The notes beneath the pieces were generated by a model. It was given only the letters and a program-made list of their open reading frames with translations. It did no database searches and was not told the origin of the DNA. From the NCBI GenBank assembly GCA_937923355.1, contig CALAIO010000289.1, positions 1-6,491 of the forward strand: DNA of 6,491 bases. The letters are read 5' to 3'. Shown one piece after another: positions 5,020 through 6,491 of the stretch; the first letter of the stretch is position 1, and the number at the start of each line of letters is the position of its first letter. The position numbers and the translations under genes were made by a program. The stretch comes from an uncultured Rhizobiaceae group bacterium. Its GTDB lineage: Bacteria; Pseudomonadota; Alphaproteobacteria; Rhizobiales; Rhizobiaceae.

Positions 5020-6491
5020 ATGCACATCGACTTTGAATCAGTTCCCAAACAACTTCATGTAATTGATGAAAATGATTTCGAGAAAGTAAGAGCAGATTTT
5101 TCCAAAAGCCTTTTGCAAAAATACCAAAGCCAGAATGATTTAATTGATTTTCTAAGCTGTGTTTTTCAACTTTCGCCCTATCTCAAAGACAGCGCCCACA
5201 AAGAGTATTCATTCTTGGAAAGCTTGTTTGAAAACGGGTTTGAGAAAAGCTGTTTTGAAATTCTTGAGATCACCAAATCTATCGGAATGAAAACTGAAAC
5301 AGAAGCAGATCTAATGCGCGAAGTCCGTGTTGCAAAACGTCGATGCGCATTGCTTTGTGGAATAGCGGATCTTGGTGGATGGTGGGACGGCAATCAAGTA
5401 ACAAGCGCACTTTCGGATTTTGCTAAAACAGCACTCAAGGCTTGTCTGGATTTTGTCCTTTTACAAAATCATAATCAGGAAAAATTGACACTCGCAAATC
5501 CAGCCCAACCTCAAGAGGATTGTGGTTTTATTATTTTAGGTATGGGGAAACTGGGGGCAGGTGAGCTAAATTATTCCAGTGACATTGATCTGATTTTCAT
5601 CTTTGACGACGCAGCAAAAATCACACTGAATACGGATGATCCGATCACGCTGCTTTCTCGAATGGCAAAGCAATTAATAAAGCTGATGCAAGAGCGTACT
5701 GGCGATGGGTATGTCTTTCGCATGGACTTGCGTTTGCGACCTGATCCATCTTCTACACCATTGGTCATCCCGCTTGTGGCTGCGCTGAATTACTATGAAG
5801 GCCAAGGGCAAAATTGGGAACGTGCTGCAATGATCAAGGCACGCGCGGTCGCTGGTGATATTAAGGCAGGTGAGGCATTCCTTAAAGAACTTGCTCCGTT
5901 TATCTGGCGCAAGTATTTGGATTTTGCAGCCATCAATGATGTTCAATCGATCAAGCGTCAGATACATGCCCATAAAGGGCATGGCGAAATTGCAGTGCTC
6001 GGACACAACATAAAATTGGGACGAGGGGGCATACGCGAGATAGAGTTTTTTGCTCAAACCCAACAGTTGATTGCAGGTGGGCGTAATGAACAATTGCGAT
6101 GTAATGAAACCATTGCGACCTTACAGGTACTTTGCGAAAATAACTGGATTGAACAAACCGCCGTTGATGAACTGACACAAGCCTATTGGTTTTTACGTAA
6201 TCTGGAACATCGCTTACAGATGGTCGACGATAGCCAAACTCACACTCTGCCAGATACAAATGATAGGCTGAGACCCATTGCCTATATGTCCAATGAAAAC
6301 GACGTGGAAAAATTTTCGGCGCTGATCAGAAGCAATTTAGAAAGCGTGGAAAAGCATTATTCTGAACTTTTTGAAACAGCGCCTGATCTATCTTCCCAAG
6401 GGGGCAATCTGGTTTTCACAGGTGATGATGAAGATCCGGACACAATCAAGACGCTTGAAAAAATGGGTTTTGCCAGAGCAAGCGATATCAT
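5020..6491 (+). CDS. glnE: Bifunctional glutamine synthetase adenylyltransferase/adenylyl-removing enzyme (3' partial)
   Basis: The N-terminal 490 codons of GlnE, which adds AMP to and removes it from glutamine synthetase and so tunes its activity to nitrogen supply under PII control. The frame stays open to the window edge; complete family members are about 950 residues, so roughly half is present. What is visible is mainly the N-terminal adenylyl-removing half: the nucleotidyltransferase motif GMGKLGAGE followed by SSDIDL, with metal-binding Asp188 and Asp190, a third probable acidic residue Asp242 in RLRPD, then the conserved NWERAAMIKAR and GRGGIREIEFF (334-344) motifs. The C-terminal adenylylating half lies outside the window. 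The ATG at 5020 follows the kinase stop by one base, with only a modest GGA eight bases before it. An in-frame stop at 4993 with no better start after it supports this choice. The gene appears to be transcribed with the regulator and kinase. Confidence 0.95.
   Translation, partial: MHIDFESVPKQLHVIDENDFEKVRADFSKSLLQKYQSQNDLIDFLSCVFQLSPYLKDSAHKEYSFLESLFENGFEKSCFEILEITKSIGMKTETEADLMREVRVAKRRCALLCGIADLGGWWDGNQVTSALSDFAKTALKACLDFVLLQNHNQEKLTLANPAQPQEDCGFIILGMGKLGAGELNYSSDIDLIFIFDDAAKITLNTDDPITLLSRMAKQLIKLMQERTGDGYVFRMDLRLRPDPSSTPLVIPLVAALNYYEGQGQNWERAAMIKARAVAGDIKAGEAFLKELAPFIWRKYLDFAAINDVQSIKRQIHAHKGHGEIAVLGHNIKLGRGGIREIEFFAQTQQLIAGGRNEQLRCNETIATLQVLCENNWIEQTAVDELTQAYWFLRNLEHRLQMVDDSQTHTLPDTNDRLRPIAYMSNENDVEKFSALIRSNLESVEKHYSELFETAPDLSSQGGNLVFTGDDEDPDTIKTLEKMGFARASDI

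Noticed and set aside
5674..6259. Two overlapping minus-strand open frames of 139 and 102 codons
   Set aside because: They lie opposite the well-supported glnE coding sequence, have no recognisable domains and look like shadows of its codon pattern.
1..6491. CRISPR array, tRNA, insertion sequence or phage genes
   Set aside because: No regularly spaced repeats, cloverleaf-like segments, transposase motifs or phage-like products were seen in the window.

Overview
The window looks like chromosomal DNA from an alphaproteobacterium, most likely a Hyphomicrobiales (Rhizobiales) relative with unusually low GC (by eye low-to-mid 40s percent, many A/T-ending codons). The basis is gene content and order: a Do-type periplasmic protease, an OmpR-family response regulator, its histidine kinase and glnE, all on the + strand. 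From memory, this is the arrangement seen around degP in rhizobia. No database search was possible, so the taxon is an inference.

Layout. Positions 1-1226 hold the 3' part of a two-domain protein, an alpha/beta hydrolase fused to an OsmC-type peroxidase domain; its start codon lies just outside the window. A 121-bp gap follows, with a spaced inverted repeat and a clear ribosome binding site for the degP/htrA-like protease at 1348-2826. The next gap (2827-2946) holds two consecutive hairpins; the second is a convincing intrinsic terminator. Just after it is a possible promoter whose predicted start site almost coincides with the ATG of the response regulator (2947-3633). The histidine kinase (3633-5018) overlaps the regulator stop by one base. 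glnE (5020 to the window edge, cut at its 3' end) begins one base after the kinase stop.

How the genes fit together. The regulator, kinase and glnE form a tightly packed transcription unit. degP is probably a separate unit, since the terminator separates it from the regulator, but its position suggests the two-component system senses envelope condition and may control degP. The first gene is a cytoplasmic enzyme with a probable peroxide-detoxifying domain, so the left part of the window has a stress-protection theme, while glnE belongs to nitrogen control of glutamine synthetase.

No tRNA, rRNA, CRISPR array, insertion sequence or phage-like gene was seen. The region looks like ordinary conserved chromosome rather than an accessory island. 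The points most worth a second look are the Cys/His-rich motifs in the hydrolase-OsmC fusion, the possible leaderless start of the regulator, the tandem hairpins after degP, and the linkage of an envelope-type two-component system to glnE.
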